In this document: positions 15,571-25,083 of the stretch, one piece after another
How the letters are laid out: each line of letters opens with the position of its first letter
How positions within the stretch are numbered: the first letter of the stretch is position 1
Source of the DNA: Parvibaculum sp041688015
GTDB taxonomy: Bacteria; Pseudomonadota; Alphaproteobacteria; Parvibaculales; Parvibaculaceae
Length of the DNA: 64,000 bases
Direction: 5' to 3'
Assembly: GCA_041688015.1 (NCBI GenBank)
Contig: JBDNIY010000004.1
Coordinates: 62,001 to 126,000 of the forward strand
The notes under the pieces: model-generated
What the model was told of the DNA's origin: nothing
The model's input: the letters and a program-made list of their open reading frames with translations, nothing else
Databases searched by the model: none
Position numbers and translations under genes: made by a program

Positions 15571-17028
15571 ATGTCAGAAACCACTCAAGGCAAACCCGCG
15601 CGTCGCTCGCCCGAAGATAGCGGCAATGCCTATGAATTTTCGGTCAGCGAACTGTCATTTTCACTGAAACGGACCGTAGAAGACACCTATGGCCATGTCC
15701 GTGTGCGCGGCGAAATCACAGGCTTTCGCGGCGTCCACTCGTCGGGCCACAGCTATTTTGCGCTAAAAGACGATAAGGCCCGCCTTGAGGCCGTGATCTG
15801 GAAGGGTGTTTACGGGAAATTGCGCTTCAAGCCCGCCGAAGGGCTGGAAGTGATCGCAACGGGCAAGCTCACCACCTATCCCGGCAGCTCAAAATATCAA
15901 ATCGTCATTGAGCAATTGGAGCCTGCGGGCGTTGGCGCGCTGATGGCGCTGCTGGAAGAGCGCAAGAAGATGCTGGCCGCTGAGGGGCTTTTTGCAGCTG
16001 AACGCAAGAAGCCGCTGCCTTATTTGCCTGACGTGATTGCCGTCATCACCAGTCCAACGGGCGCGGTGATCCGCGATATTTTGCATCGCCTGTCCGATCG
16101 CTTCCCCCGTCATGTGCTGGTCTGGCCGGTGCGTGTGCAAGGCGAGACGGCAGCGGGCGAGGTGGCCGCAGCGATTGCAGGTTTTAATGCGCTCACGCCC
16201 GGCGGCAAGATCCCCCGGCCCGATCTCATCATCGTGGCGCGTGGCGGGGGCTCGGTCGAAGACCTCTGGGCTTTTAATGAGGAAATCGTTGTGCGTGCTG
16301 CTGCCGCTAGCGCCATTCCGTTGATCTCGGCAGTTGGCCATGAAACCGACACCACGCTGATCGATTATGTTGCCGACCGCCGCGCCCCGACGCCGACGGC
16401 AGCCGCCGAAATCGCCGTGCCTGTGCGCGCGGAATGCATTGCCTCTGTGCGCGAGTTTGAAAACCGGATGCTGCGGGCTGAAACGCGGCTGCTCGACACG
16501 CGGCGCAATGAGCTGCGCGCGCTGGCCCGCGCCCTGCCGCGCCTCACTGATTTGATCGCCTTGCCACGCCAGCGCTTCGATAATGCCAGCGAGCGGTTGG
16601 GCCTCGCGCTGAAACGCGCCGCTGAGATCAAGCGCGCGCGTCTCCAGCGCGTGGAAGGCAAGCTCTCGACGCGGCTTATTCGGTTCCAGATTGCTGAAGG
16701 CAAGAAGACACTTGATGCGCTCGATAAGCGCGGGCTTGTCGCCGAGCAACGTCACCTGAGCGATCTTGGTCGCCGCCTCGATGGCATGGGCAAGCTGCTA
16801 CAATCCTATTCCTATCAAGGCGTGCTGGAACGCGGCTATGCCGTGGTGCGCGACAGTGACGGTAAGCCATTGCGCGGCGCGGCGGGCCGCAAGACGGGTG
16901 AGGCGCTATCGGTTGAGTTTGCTGGTGATGAGCGGTTGGGCGTGGTCGTGGCGGGCTCGACCACGCCTGCAGAACCATCGACGCCTAAGAAAAAGGCGGG
17001 CGAGGCCAAGCAGGGTAGCCTGCTTTAA
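15571..17028 (+). CDS. xseA: Exodeoxyribonuclease VII large subunit
   Basis: A 485-residue protein with an N-terminal OB fold (residues 22-120: VSELSFSLKRTVEDTYGHVRV then GHSYFALKDD). The catalytic exonuclease VII domain follows (VITSPTGAVIRDILHRL; ARGGGSVEDLWAFNEE; ISAVGHETDTTLIDYVAD). A long helical coiled-coil segment and a C-terminal lysine-rich tail (PKKKAGEAKQGSLL) complete it. With XseB it degrades single-stranded DNA to oligonucleotides; xseB is not in this window. Divergent from purD. Downstream are DUF2093 and an M23 peptidase on the same strand. Confidence 0.97.
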   Translation: MSETTQGKPARRSPEDSGNAYEFSVSELSFSLKRTVEDTYGHVRVRGEITGFRGVHSSGHSYFALKDDKARLEAVIWKGVYGKLRFKPAEGLEVIATGKLTTYPGSSKYQIVIEQLEPAGVGALMALLEERKKMLAAEGLFAAERKKPLPYLPDVIAVITSPTGAVIRDILHRLSDRFPRHVLVWPVRVQGETAAGEVAAAIAGFNALTPGGKIPRPDLIIVARGGGSVEDLWAFNEEIVVRAAAASAIPLISAVGHETDTTLIDYVADRRAPTPTAAAEIAVPVRAECIASVREFENRMLRAETRLLDTRRNELRALARALPRLTDLIALPRQRFDNASERLGLALKRAAEIKRARLQRVEGKLSTRLIRFQIAEGKKTLDALDKRGLVAEQRHLSDLGRRLDGMGKLLQSYSYQGVLERGYAVVRDSDGKPLRGAAGRKTGEALSVEFAGDERLGVVVAGSTTPAEPSTPKKKAGEAKQGSLL

Positions 17029-17069
17029 TCACATTTGATGCCACGCCCGCGAAAGGCTAAACTGCCGCC

Positions 17070-17291
17070 ATGAACAGAATTGATAATATGAACAGCGGCG
17101 GCGAAGCCGAGATCGTCTATGGCGATGGTGAGTTTCATGTCGTGCGCCCCGGTGCCTATGTCATCTGCGCTGTGACCGGCGTGAAAATTGATCTCGATGA
17201 TCTGCGTTACTGGAGCGTCGATCTTCAGGAAGCCTATGCAACGCCTGAAGCCTCGCTGAAGCGGCATCGCGAAAAGCACCTCGTCAAATGA
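17070..17291 (+). CDS. DUF2093 protein
   Basis: A 73-residue protein of the alphaproteobacterial DUF2093 family. The conserved core runs AEIVYGDGEFHVVRPGAYV then CAVTGVKIDLDDLRYW. There is no signal peptide and no catalytic motif is known. It starts 41 bp after xseA and its stop overlaps the ATG of the M23 peptidase by 4 bp (ATGA), so translation of the two is probably coupled. Function unknown; the pairing with a cell-wall hydrolase may hint at an envelope role. Confidence 0.85.
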   Translation: MNRIDNMNSGGEAEIVYGDGEFHVVRPGAYVICAVTGVKIDLDDLRYWSVDLQEAYATPEASLKRHREKHLVK

Positions 17292-18157
17292 GACGGTATT
17301 TCTGTCTTGCGCTTGCGATCACGGCGAGCCTCTTCGCCTTGCCTTGTCTGGCCACGTCCGCGCACGCCGAAATCGCACTCAAAGGCGCGGTGGAGCAGGG
17401 CTCTATCGTTGTCGGGCAAACTGATCCCGGCGCGCGCGTGACGCTTGATGGCCGCAAGGTGATGGTCTCAGCGAAGGGCTATTTCGCGCTGGCCTTTGAC
17501 CGCGACCATGACAGCGCGGCAATGCTCACCGTCAAGACGCCTGATGGCAAAACCGATACTGAAAAACTCGCCGTCGCTAAGCGCCACTGGAACATCCAAA
17601 GCATCACCGGCGTTGCGCCCAAATATGTGACGCCGCCACCGGAAACGCTCGCACGCATTAAACGCGAACGCGCCCTGAAAAACGCAGCGCGGCCTTGCGA
17701 TTCCCAGGAAGACTGGTTTGCCGGAAAATTCATCTGGCCCGCCAGCGGGCCGATCAGCGGCATCTATGGCAGCCAGCGCATTTTCAATGGCGAGCCGCGC
17801 AATCCGCATTTCGGTGTTGATGTGGCAGCGCCCGAAGGCGCGCCGGTTGTCGCGCCGGCCGATGGCATTATTCGGCTGGCTGAACCCGATATGTTTTATG
17901 AAGGTGGCCTCGTCTTTATTGACCACGGGCAGGGTGTCTTCAGCCAAATGCTGCATATGTCGCGCATCGATGTGAAAGTTGGTCAGCGCGTGCATCAAGG
18001 CGACCCCATCGGGCGCGTCGGCCACAAGGGGCGCGCCACAGGCCCGCATCTTCATTGGGGCATGTTGCTGTGTGGCACCCGCGTGGATGCGTCATTGATG
18101 GTGTCCGGCATCGGCCCTAAGGGCGCTCAATCCGGCATGGTCGTCAGCTCGAAATAA
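17288..18157 (+). CDS. M23-family (LytM) peptidase, secreted
   Basis: A 289-residue protein with an N-terminal signal peptide (YFCLALAITASLFALPCLA, cut near ATSAHA). The M23 domain lies at about residues 165-275. Its zinc ligands are visible as HFGVD (H and D) and the later HLHW; the LHMSRIDV segment lies between them. Such enzymes cut peptidoglycan cross-links or, when degenerate, activate amidases; all ligands are present here, so activity is likely. The region before the domain may be a beta-rich spacer. It is coupled to DUF2093 by a 4-bp overlap and converges on lpxL with 8 bp between them. Confidence 0.9.
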   Translation: MRRYFCLALAITASLFALPCLATSAHAEIALKGAVEQGSIVVGQTDPGARVTLDGRKVMVSAKGYFALAFDRDHDSAAMLTVKTPDGKTDTEKLAVAKRHWNIQSITGVAPKYVTPPPETLARIKRERALKNAARPCDSQEDWFAGKFIWPASGPISGIYGSQRIFNGEPRNPHFGVDVAAPEGAPVVAPADGIIRLAEPDMFYEGGLVFIDHGQGVFSQMLHMSRIDVKVGQRVHQGDPIGRVGHKGRATGPHLHWGMLLCGTRVDASLMVSGIGPKGAQSGMVVSSK

Positions 18158-18165
18158 TGGCGTCT

Positions 18166-19047
18166 TCAATCCGCCCAGCGGTTATGCAACCAGAACCAAT
18201 TTTCCGGCTTCTCGCGGATGCGCGCTTCTAGAAAGTCGTTTAGCTCCTGCGTCAAGCGTACGGTCTCGCCAACAGGTTCGGCATCGGGCCGCGCCTCAAT
18301 CTGGGGATAGATGGTGACGCGAAAATGCGCCCCTTCGAGACGTTCGATGCAGGCGGGAAACAGCACCGTGCCAAGCCGGATGGCAAGACCGGCAGGGGCG
18401 GGCGTCGTCATGGAGCGAATGCCAAACAGTTTGGCCTCAATGCCATCGTTCATCTTCTGGTCAAACAGCATGGCGACAAAGCCGTTTTTGCGGATGATCG
18501 TTAAAAGATCGCGCGTGCCTTTGCGCCCTTTGGGAATCTGCACTGAGCCGGTCTTGCCCGCGCGCATCTCAAGCATCCACTGATTAACAATGGGGTTATT
18601 GGCGGGCCGATAAACTTCGCCGCCACGAAAACCCTCTCGGTTCATGGCAACAGGCAGTAATTCAAAATTTCCAAAATGCCCCGATAGCAGCAATCCGCCA
18701 TGACCGGCGTCTGCATGTGCGCGTAAGGCCTCCATGCCGACCACTTCAATGCGGTGGCGCTCTTGGGGGCGTCGAAACGTGTCGATATGGGCATATTCAA
18801 ACGCCACCCGGCCCAGATTGTCCCACATCGCGGTGACGATGCGTTCAATCTCGCTTTCGGAGAGCTCCGGCATGGCGCGCGCCATGCGTCGGCGTGCCCG
18901 GCGTGTGATGCCGAGACGCGGTCCAATGGTGCGCCCGAGCCAACCGCCGATGGCCGACGCCTGATCGATACTGGGCAGGCCAAAAATCCACAAGCCGACT
19001 CTCAGCACAGCCGCTTCAAGGCGATATCGAAGGGTTTTGCTTTTCAT
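18166..19047 (-). CDS. lpxL: Lipid A lauroyl/secondary acyltransferase (LpxL/HtrB type)
   Basis: A 293-residue inner-membrane acyltransferase with the HX4D/E catalytic motif as SGHFGNFE near residue 123 and an N-terminal membrane anchor. It adds a secondary acyl chain to Kdo2-lipid A. A later VEDVQIPKGRKG-like phosphate-binding region appears as VQIPKGRKGTRD. The ATG at 19047 has a GAGGGCAAGGG ribosome site; an upstream in-frame start at 19095 would overlap lpxK. It is the last gene of the leftward msbA-DUF374-waaA-lpxK-lpxL run, which places it in lipid A maturation. Which chain it adds is not predictable. Confidence 0.9.
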   Translation of the reverse strand: MKSKTLRYRLEAAVLRVGLWIFGLPSIDQASAIGGWLGRTIGPRLGITRRARRRMARAMPELSESEIERIVTAMWDNLGRVAFEYAHIDTFRRPQERHRIEVVGMEALRAHADAGHGGLLLSGHFGNFELLPVAMNREGFRGGEVYRPANNPIVNQWMLEMRAGKTGSVQIPKGRKGTRDLLTIIRKNGFVAMLFDQKMNDGIEAKLFGIRSMTTPAPAGLAIRLGTVLFPACIERLEGAHFRVTIYPQIEARPDAEPVGETVRLTQELNDFLEARIREKPENWFWLHNRWAD

Positions 19048-19057
19048 GCCCTTGCCC

Positions 19058-20095
19058 TCATTGCCGCGCGCGCGTGCGCGCATGGGCCACCGCATCGCGG
19101 ATCAGCGCTTCGAGCGCAGGCAATTCATCGATCAACGCGCGCACCGGCACGGTGAGACTTGCGTCACGCAACCGCGCCCGCGCGCTGCCTTCTGGCGCAC
19201 CAAATAAACGCACACGGTCTTTTTCAGTCGTCACCAGCACCGCCTTCAGCCCGCGCGCCTTGACAAGAAGGCGCTGCGCATCAGCTTCGGTGAACATGTG
19301 GTGATCGGGAAAGTCTTCGCTCGCCAATATGTCAGCATGAAGCTCGCGCAGCGTTGCATAAAACTTGTCCGGCTGCCCGATGCCGGCAAAGGCGAGCACT
19401 TGCTTGCCGTCGAGGTCGGGCGCATCTTTGGCGCGTAGAATGGCGCGAAAGACGGGAAGGGCGCTGTTGCGGGCGCGTGCCGCGATCATGTCAGCGGCGT
19501 GCCCACGCCCGACGATCATCACAGCACTGGTGCGCTTCAAAGCATCCGACATGCGCTCGCGCAAGGGCCCGGCGGGAACAAGCCGCGCATTGCCGAGGCC
19601 TGCATGAGCGTCAATCACTAGTAGCGAAAAATCTTTGATCAACGATGGATTTTGAAAACCGTCATCCATGATGATGAGCCGCGCGCCGGCCCGCGCCGCT
19701 GCTGCGGCACCTTTGGCGCGGTCCACCGCCACCCATGTCGGCGCGATTTCCGCTAGCAGCAAAGGTTCATCGCCGACATGGGCAGCGGTGTCGCGCGTGA
19801 GATCAACGCGCAAGGGGCCATGTTCGCTGCCGCCATAGCCGCGTGTCAGAAAATGCACGACCTCGCCCGACCGGATGAGCCGCTCTGCCAGTGTCAGCGC
19901 CAGCGGTGTTTTACCGGTGCCACCAACTGTTAGATTGCCAATACAGATGATGGGCACAGCCGCGCGCTCCGGGCGCGCAGAATAGCGACGCAGCCGTCCA
20001 GCTAATCCCCACAAATAGGCAATCGGTGCCAGCAGACGCGGCATCAGTGAGACGCGCCCTGATCGCGGATGTTGCCAGAAGCGTGGTTCACGCAT
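19058..20095 (-). CDS. lpxK: Tetraacyldisaccharide 4'-kinase
   Basis: The product phosphorylates the 4' position of the lipid A disaccharide at the inner membrane. From the ATG at 20095 it has 345 residues, beginning MREPRFWQHPRSG as LpxK proteins do. The P-loop is NLTVGGTGKTPLALTLAE near residue 54, and the DDGFQNPSL segment (DDGFQ motif) is intact. The reading frame extends 234 bases upstream into waaA, but only the shorter form fits the family. It overlaps the end of waaA by 8 bp and ends 10 bp before lpxL, so all are one operon. Confidence 0.96.
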   Translation of the reverse strand: MREPRFWQHPRSGRVSLMPRLLAPIAYLWGLAGRLRRYSARPERAAVPIICIGNLTVGGTGKTPLALTLAERLIRSGEVVHFLTRGYGGSEHGPLRVDLTRDTAAHVGDEPLLLAEIAPTWVAVDRAKGAAAAARAGARLIIMDDGFQNPSLIKDFSLLVIDAHAGLGNARLVPAGPLRERMSDALKRTSAVMIVGRGHAADMIAARARNSALPVFRAILRAKDAPDLDGKQVLAFAGIGQPDKFYATLRELHADILASEDFPDHHMFTEADAQRLLVKARGLKAVLVTTEKDRVRLFGAPEGSARARLRDASLTVPVRALIDELPALEALIRDAVAHARTRARQ

Positions 20096-21425
20096 GGGAG
20101 GTCGAGTTCGAGTTCGAGTGAGGTGCAGCGGCAAGTAATGCCAGAAGCGCTGCGGCGGTGACTTCAGTGGCCTGACCCGAGCGGCTGACAATGCGCTCGG
20201 CGGCACCTGCACGCCGCGCCCGCATCTGCGGATCGTCAAGCAACGTTCCAACCGCGCTCGCCAAACCCATTGCATCATCGATGCGGATGAGCGCATCGAC
20301 GTCTGCAAATTCGGCAAAGGCTTCGGCAAAGTTGAAATCGCTTGGGCCAGCGATCAGGGCAGACGTGAGACGAGCAGGCTCAAACGGATTGTGTCCGCCG
20401 ACATCGCTCAATGTGCCGCCGATGAAGACGACCTCGGCGAGGCGATAGAATATGCCAAGCTCGCCCAGTGTGTCGGCAAGATAAATATCGGTATCGGCCG
20501 TGATAGTCTCGCCTTGGCTGCGCTGGCAAACATTGAGCCCATCGGCGCGCAAGGCGCTGGCGATTGCTTCTCCGCGTGCGGGATGGCGCGGCACGATGAA
20601 GGTGATGAGGTTTTCATGTTGCGCGATGAGCGTGCGATGAACCTCTGCGGCGATGAGTTCTTCGCCTTCATGCGTATTGGTGGCAAGCCATAGGGGGCGG
20701 GGCCCGATGGCGCGCGTGAGCTGTTCGACCTCGCCCGCGTCGGCGGTCAACGGTGTCGCGTCGTGTTTGAGATTGCCCGGTGTCGTCACGCTGCGCACGC
20801 CCAGCGCGGCCAGCCGCTCCGCGCTTGCTTGATCCTGCGCAAAGACCGCCAAGAATCGAGACACAAGATCGCCGATGGTTTTGGGAAAACGTTGCCAGCC
20901 TTCAAAGCTCTTGGCCGTAATGCGGGCATTGACCAGCGCCAGCGGAATTTGTCGATCGTCGCTGGCGACGATCAGGTTCGGCCAAAATTCGCTTTCCACC
21001 CAGACGCCGAGATCAGGCCGCCAATGGTCGAGAAAGCGCGCGCAATAGTCAGGATGGTCGAGCGGCACATATTGGTGGATCGCGCCCACGGGCAAGCGCT
21101 CGGCCATCAGCTTGGCTGACGTTACGGTGCCGGTGGTCACTAGAATGTTGAGGTCTGGGCGGCTCGCGCGCATCTGTGTGATGAGCGGCAGGATGGAGAG
21201 GCTCTCGCCAACACTGGCCGCATGCAGCCATGCCAACGGGCCTTGCGGGCGGTCCAGTGTTGCGATGCCCCGTCGCTCGTCGATGCGGTCTGCGTCTTCC
21301 TTGCCGCGCTTTAGGCGCTGCGACAGCAGGTAAGGCACCACAGGGCCGACAGCGCGCGTGGCCATGCGATAGGCCGCAAGGCCTAGATGGGCGCGACGGG
21401 TCGGTCTGTTAGGTGCAATGGACAT
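20088..21425 (-). CDS. waaA: 3-deoxy-D-manno-octulosonic acid (Kdo) transferase
   Basis: A 445-residue GT30 enzyme that transfers Kdo from CMP-Kdo to lipid IVA at the cytoplasmic face of the inner membrane. Visible are the N-terminal helix, the acceptor-side motif LHAASVGES with its catalytic glutamate, and the C-terminal GGTLSDVGGHNPFEPA sugar-nucleotide motif. Its ATG overlaps the stop of the DUF374 gene (TAATG), and its own end overlaps lpxK by 8 bp. Such overlaps point to a tightly coupled lipid A operon. Confidence 0.96.
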   Translation of the reverse strand: MSIAPNRPTRRAHLGLAAYRMATRAVGPVVPYLLSQRLKRGKEDADRIDERRGIATLDRPQGPLAWLHAASVGESLSILPLITQMRASRPDLNILVTTGTVTSAKLMAERLPVGAIHQYVPLDHPDYCARFLDHWRPDLGVWVESEFWPNLIVASDDRQIPLALVNARITAKSFEGWQRFPKTIGDLVSRFLAVFAQDQASAERLAALGVRSVTTPGNLKHDATPLTADAGEVEQLTRAIGPRPLWLATNTHEGEELIAAEVHRTLIAQHENLITFIVPRHPARGEAIASALRADGLNVCQRSQGETITADTDIYLADTLGELGIFYRLAEVVFIGGTLSDVGGHNPFEPARLTSALIAGPSDFNFAEAFAEFADVDALIRIDDAMGLASAVGTLLDDPQMRARRAGAAERIVSRSGQATEVTAAALLALLAAAPHSNSNSTSHA

Positions 21426-22180
21426 TACGATGGTTGCTCTCCCTCGCCGTTGTGGCGGGGGAGGCGCCCGACGAGACGGTCGGCTTCTTCGGCGACCGCG
21501 TTCAAAGCTATTTCGACGCTGAGCCGCGCGGCCTCAAGCGTTTCGGCGTCAGCATCGCGCGGCACATAGATCGGCTCGCCCAGCACCATCGCGCCTCTTG
21601 AAAAAGGCAGGTTGATAGTGAACTTGTCCCAGTTGTTGAGTTGGATGCGTGCCCGCGTTGTCGCCGCCACGGGAATGATCGGCCGTCCCGACAAACGCGC
21701 CAGCATGACAATGCCGTTACCCGCCCGCCGTGCCGGCCCCGGCGGCAGGTCGGCTGTGAGGCCGATTGAAATATTTTCGCCAAGCGCGCGCACCATGGCG
21801 CGCAACGCGCCAGCGCCGCCCTTGCTCTTGTGCTTGTGCCGTCGCTCCTCGCCCTTGGGCACGCCAGACCCGCGAATGGTGCCGACGCCAAGAAAATACA
21901 TGATCTTGGAGACGATCTCGCCATCACCATGACGCGATACAAGAATGCGCATCTCGCGCCAGTTGTGCCAAAAGGTGGGCAGGATCAGGTTTTGTCCATG
22001 CCACGTCGCGCCGATAAAGGGCTCATCATTGGCCCAGAAGCGCTGAGCGATGTCGAGGCGGTGTACTTCGAAGCGATTGGTGTAGCGCACGAATTTCAAC
22101 AACATGGCGACGCTAAATCCAACCACGGTCTTGAAGGCTTCGCTCTCCATTATCCGTTTACCGATCATCGGGGGGCTCAC
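21425..22180 (-). CDS. DUF374 lysophospholipid acyltransferase-like (possible LpxJ-type)
   Basis: A 251-residue protein of the DUF374 family (LPLAT superfamily). Motifs seen are GATWHGQNLILPTFW and a charged SKGGAGALRAMVRAL stretch, then LTADLPPGPARRAGNG. An N-terminal helix may anchor it. In Helicobacter and relatives a DUF374 protein, LpxJ, adds a secondary acyl chain to lipid A before Kdo transfer. Here the gene sits between msbA and waaA, which fits such a role, but this is inference. The GTG start at 22180 overlaps the msbA stop (GTGA); an ATG four codons later is the alternative. Confidence 0.8.
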   Translation of the reverse strand: MSPPMIGKRIMESEAFKTVVGFSVAMLLKFVRYTNRFEVHRLDIAQRFWANDEPFIGATWHGQNLILPTFWHNWREMRILVSRHGDGEIVSKIMYFLGVGTIRGSGVPKGEERRHKHKSKGGAGALRAMVRALGENISIGLTADLPPGPARRAGNGIVMLARLSGRPIIPVAATTRARIQLNNWDKFTINLPFSRGAMVLGEPIYVPRDADAETLEAARLSVEIALNAVAEEADRLVGRLPRHNGEGEQPS

Positions 22181-24057
22181 TCTCCAGCAACCATATCTTC
22201 GGCCAGATCGGACGCCTCGTCCGGGGCCTCTTGAAATTGCGTGCTCGACAGCTCCGCATAAAGCCCGTTCATCGCCACAAGCTCCTGATGTGTGCCTTCT
22301 TCCAGCACGCGTCCATTTTCGATCACATAGATGCGGTCGGCATGCATGATGGTCGAAAGCCGATGCGCTATGACGAGCGTCGTGCGGCCTTCCATCAAGG
22401 CGGCAAGGGCTGTCTGCACCTGCATCTCTGAGGCGGTATCAAGCGCCGAGGTTGCTTCATCGAGAAGCAGGATTGGCGCATTCTTTAACATAGCGCGCGC
22501 AATGGCAATGCGCTGACGCTGACCACCCGACAGACGAAAGCCCGCCTCACCAACCGACGTGTCATAGCCATTTGGCAGGGCGGAGATAAAATCATGCGCC
22601 GCCGCGTTGCGCGCCGCTTGAATAATGTCTTCATCGCTTGCATCGGGGCGCCCGTAAGCGATGTTAGAGCGCACAGTGTCGTCAAACAAAAACGGGTCTT
22701 GCGTTACCAGTGAACTGGCTTGACGTAGCGAAGCGACGGTCACGTCGCGAATATCTTGTCCGTCGATCAGGATGCGCCCCCCGACCGGATCGTAGAACCG
22801 CGGCACCAGATTGAGTATTGTGCTTTTGCCGCCACCCGATGGGCCAACGAGAGCGACCGTGTGGCCTTTGGGAATCTTGATCGACACATTGTCGAGCGCC
22901 CGCGTGCCATCCCCATAGGCAAAGCTCACCTGTTCAAACGCTACTTCACCATGGCTGAGACGCAGCGGCTCTGCATGCGCATCGGCGATAATATCGGGCT
23001 CAATGTCGAGAATGGGGAAGACGCGGGTGGCCGCCGCTACCCCTTCCTGCATGATGGTCTGGGTATTGGCGACAGCCTTGAGCGGTTGATAGGCGAGCAT
23101 CAGCGCGGAAATGAAGGCGACAAGCTCACCAGATGACAATGTGCCGCTAATGACGCTCATGCCGCCAAAATAAATCACGCCGCCAATACCAACGCCCGAC
23201 AGCGCTTCGGTGAGCGGGCTGGCCGCCGCCTTGGCACGAAAGCCGCGCATCACATGGCGCAGCACCGTGCGGATGGTTTGTTCAACACGTGCAATCTCGC
23301 GGTCTTCCTGCCCATAGGCTTTCACCACACGAATGCCGCCCAGCGCCTCGGAAATAAGCGCCGACAGATCGCCGGTGCCTTCGAGGGTTTGGCGCCCGGC
23401 CTTGCGTGTTTTCTTGCCGAGCTTGCGCATGTAGAGAATGCCAAGAGGGATGACCGAAGTAGCGAGAAGTGCCAGCTTCCAGTTCATGTAAAAGATCGAA
23501 CTCATCAACGCGACAACCGTGAGAAGGTTCTGCGTGAAGTCGATGACAGACATGGTGACGGCGTCACGCACCCGCGCACCGTCATTCATGAAACTTGAAA
23601 TAAACCGCCCTGAATGCGTGCCCGACACCCAGGCCAGATCTGCTTTGATGATGCGCGCGAACATGCGGCCCTGAATGGACGAGATGATCTTCTGGCCGAT
23701 CAGGTTCTTGGTGATGTTGGAGGCATAGGAGGCCGCCCCCTTGAAGGCGCTGGCCCCGATGGTCGCCACTGCAATCAGAATGAGCATGTTCTGGTTTTTG
23801 TCGTGCAGCACATCATCAAAGACGAATTTGATGAGCAGAGGCAGGATGCCTGTCGATGCGGCCACGACGGTGCTGGCGACCAGCGACGTGACCACGAGCT
23901 TCCAGTTCGGCCATAGATAGTCGCGCGTCGTCCGCTTCAGCACGTCGATGGTTTTGAGGTCAGTCGCAGGCGCAGTCTTGCCGCGCGGGCGCTTCTGACG
24001 TTCGTCATGTGCCCCGTCAGCCGCTCGCCCGGTTAGCGTGGTTTCGGTCAACTGCAA
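22177..24057 (-). CDS. msbA: MsbA-like lipid A exporter, ABC ATPase-permease
   Basis: A 626-residue half-transporter. Six membrane helices occupy about residues 55-350. The nucleotide-binding domain follows with Walker A GPSGGGKST, signature LSGGQRQRIAIARAML, Walker B ILLLDEATSALD and the H-loop in VIAHRLST. Dimers flip lipid A-core across the inner membrane. The operon context (waaA, lpxK, lpxL downstream) supports MsbA over a drug exporter. The start is uncertain: no ATG is available. A TTG at 24057 abuts AAGAGG, while a TTG at 24051 has better spacing. The first 45 residues are charged and probably disordered. Confidence 0.92.
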   Translation of the reverse strand: MQLTETTLTGRAADGAHDERQKRPRGKTAPATDLKTIDVLKRTTRDYLWPNWKLVVTSLVASTVVAASTGILPLLIKFVFDDVLHDKNQNMLILIAVATIGASAFKGAASYASNITKNLIGQKIISSIQGRMFARIIKADLAWVSGTHSGRFISSFMNDGARVRDAVTMSVIDFTQNLLTVVALMSSIFYMNWKLALLATSVIPLGILYMRKLGKKTRKAGRQTLEGTGDLSALISEALGGIRVVKAYGQEDREIARVEQTIRTVLRHVMRGFRAKAAASPLTEALSGVGIGGVIYFGGMSVISGTLSSGELVAFISALMLAYQPLKAVANTQTIMQEGVAAATRVFPILDIEPDIIADAHAEPLRLSHGEVAFEQVSFAYGDGTRALDNVSIKIPKGHTVALVGPSGGGKSTILNLVPRFYDPVGGRILIDGQDIRDVTVASLRQASSLVTQDPFLFDDTVRSNIAYGRPDASDEDIIQAARNAAAHDFISALPNGYDTSVGEAGFRLSGGQRQRIAIARAMLKNAPILLLDEATSALDTASEMQVQTALAALMEGRTTLVIAHRLSTIMHADRIYVIENGRVLEEGTHQELVAMNGLYAELSSTQFQEAPDEASDLAEDMVAGE

Positions 24058-24185
24058 CCTCTTGTTGTGATGCGGCCCGACCTTACCATGTCGGTTTTGG
24101 TGGCGCCACCTCGCCCGATCATCCCGTGCAATGGTAAATGCAAGTGCCTATTAGGTTTTTTGGCTCTGAGTGAGGGCCATATCGC

Positions 24186-24722
24186 TCAGTTGAGCCACCA
24201 TATGGCGGTAGTGAGCCAGGTGGCAAACAAGCTCCAGAGCAGATAGGGCACCAGCAAAATGGCACCCAAGGGGCTATGACGCCAGAAGGCCCAGATGGTA
24301 GCGACGAGCACGCCATCGAGCGCCAGATTTTCGAAAATGGCGAGGCCGGGCTTATGCAGGCCGAAAAAAATAACGCTCCATGCAAAATTGAGCATCAGTT
24401 GGGCTGCAAACAACGACATCGCAGCGCCCGCGCGATCAAGACTGCCGGCGGCCCGCCAGACGACCCAAGCGGCAATCCCCATCAGAAAAAACAGAAAATT
24501 CCAGACAATTGGAAAAACCCAAGGGGCAGGCGTCAGATCAGGCTTGGTGATCGTCGCATACCAGCCGTCCACATTGGCAGCGGTGATCGTGCCGCCTGCC
24601 GCAGCGCAGCCAAAGACGATACCATGAAAGACAAATAGCATGAGGATGGACAACCCTAGGCCCGGCGCAGGATGAGCCTGCGATCGCACAGGGCCTGATC
24701 CGGTTTCGCTTGGTCTAGTCAT
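24186..24722 (-). CDS. tspO: TspO/MBR-family tryptophan-rich sensory protein
   Basis: A 178-residue membrane protein with five predicted helices after a 22-residue leader. The signature WYATITKPDLTPAPWVFP, NFAWSVIFF and a tryptophan-rich C-terminus match TspO. Bacterial TspO binds porphyrins and influences photosynthetic or stress gene expression and porphyrin turnover. It lies 17 bp after DUF4170 on the same strand and before msbA, so it is probably part of the same transcript. That is unusual company for tspO, and no tetrapyrrole gene is near. Confidence 0.92.
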   Translation of the reverse strand: MTRPSETGSGPVRSQAHPAPGLGLSILMLFVFHGIVFGCAAAGGTITAANVDGWYATITKPDLTPAPWVFPIVWNFLFFLMGIAAWVVWRAAGSLDRAGAAMSLFAAQLMLNFAWSVIFFGLHKPGLAIFENLALDGVLVATIWAFWRHSPLGAILLVPYLLWSLFATWLTTAIWWLN

Positions 24723-24739
24723 GTGTCGAGATGATCCGC

Positions 24740-24973
24740 TTAGTCAGATTTGTCATCGGTTTCCGGGTTCATCAAGCGATGCAGATGAACGATGAAATAG
24801 CGCGTATGCGCATTGTCAACCGTGCGCAAAGAGGCCGACTTCCAGGCCGCATGTGCGCTCTCATAATCGGAAAAAACACCGACCGTATCAATGGCATTAG
24901 TATCTCTAAATTCGGTGCCATCAAGGTCTTTCAGCTCACCGCCAATAACCAGATGGAGCAATTGCTTCGTCAT
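24740..24973 (-). CDS. DUF4170 protein
   Basis: A 77-residue cytosolic protein of the DUF4170 family, with a conserved core running LHLVIGGELKDLDGTEFRD, GVFSDYESAHAAW, and ARYFIVHLHRL-like TRYFIVHLHRLMNPE. No function is known. In many alphaproteobacteria it lies between a CysQ/inositol phosphatase-type gene and the Kdo/lipid A genes, exactly the arrangement here. An upstream in-frame start at 25006 is less likely. Confidence 0.85.
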   Translation of the reverse strand: MTKQLLHLVIGGELKDLDGTEFRDTNAIDTVGVFSDYESAHAAWKSASLRTVDNAHTRYFIVHLHRLMNPETDDKSD

Positions 24974-25083
24974 TGTACGTCCAATTGATGTCACAGGCCA
25001 GCCCACTTCGCTCGCCCCAACATCATCCTATCACGTTCCCGCCTAATTATGTATGAGGATGGCCGTATAGTTAGGGGGGACAT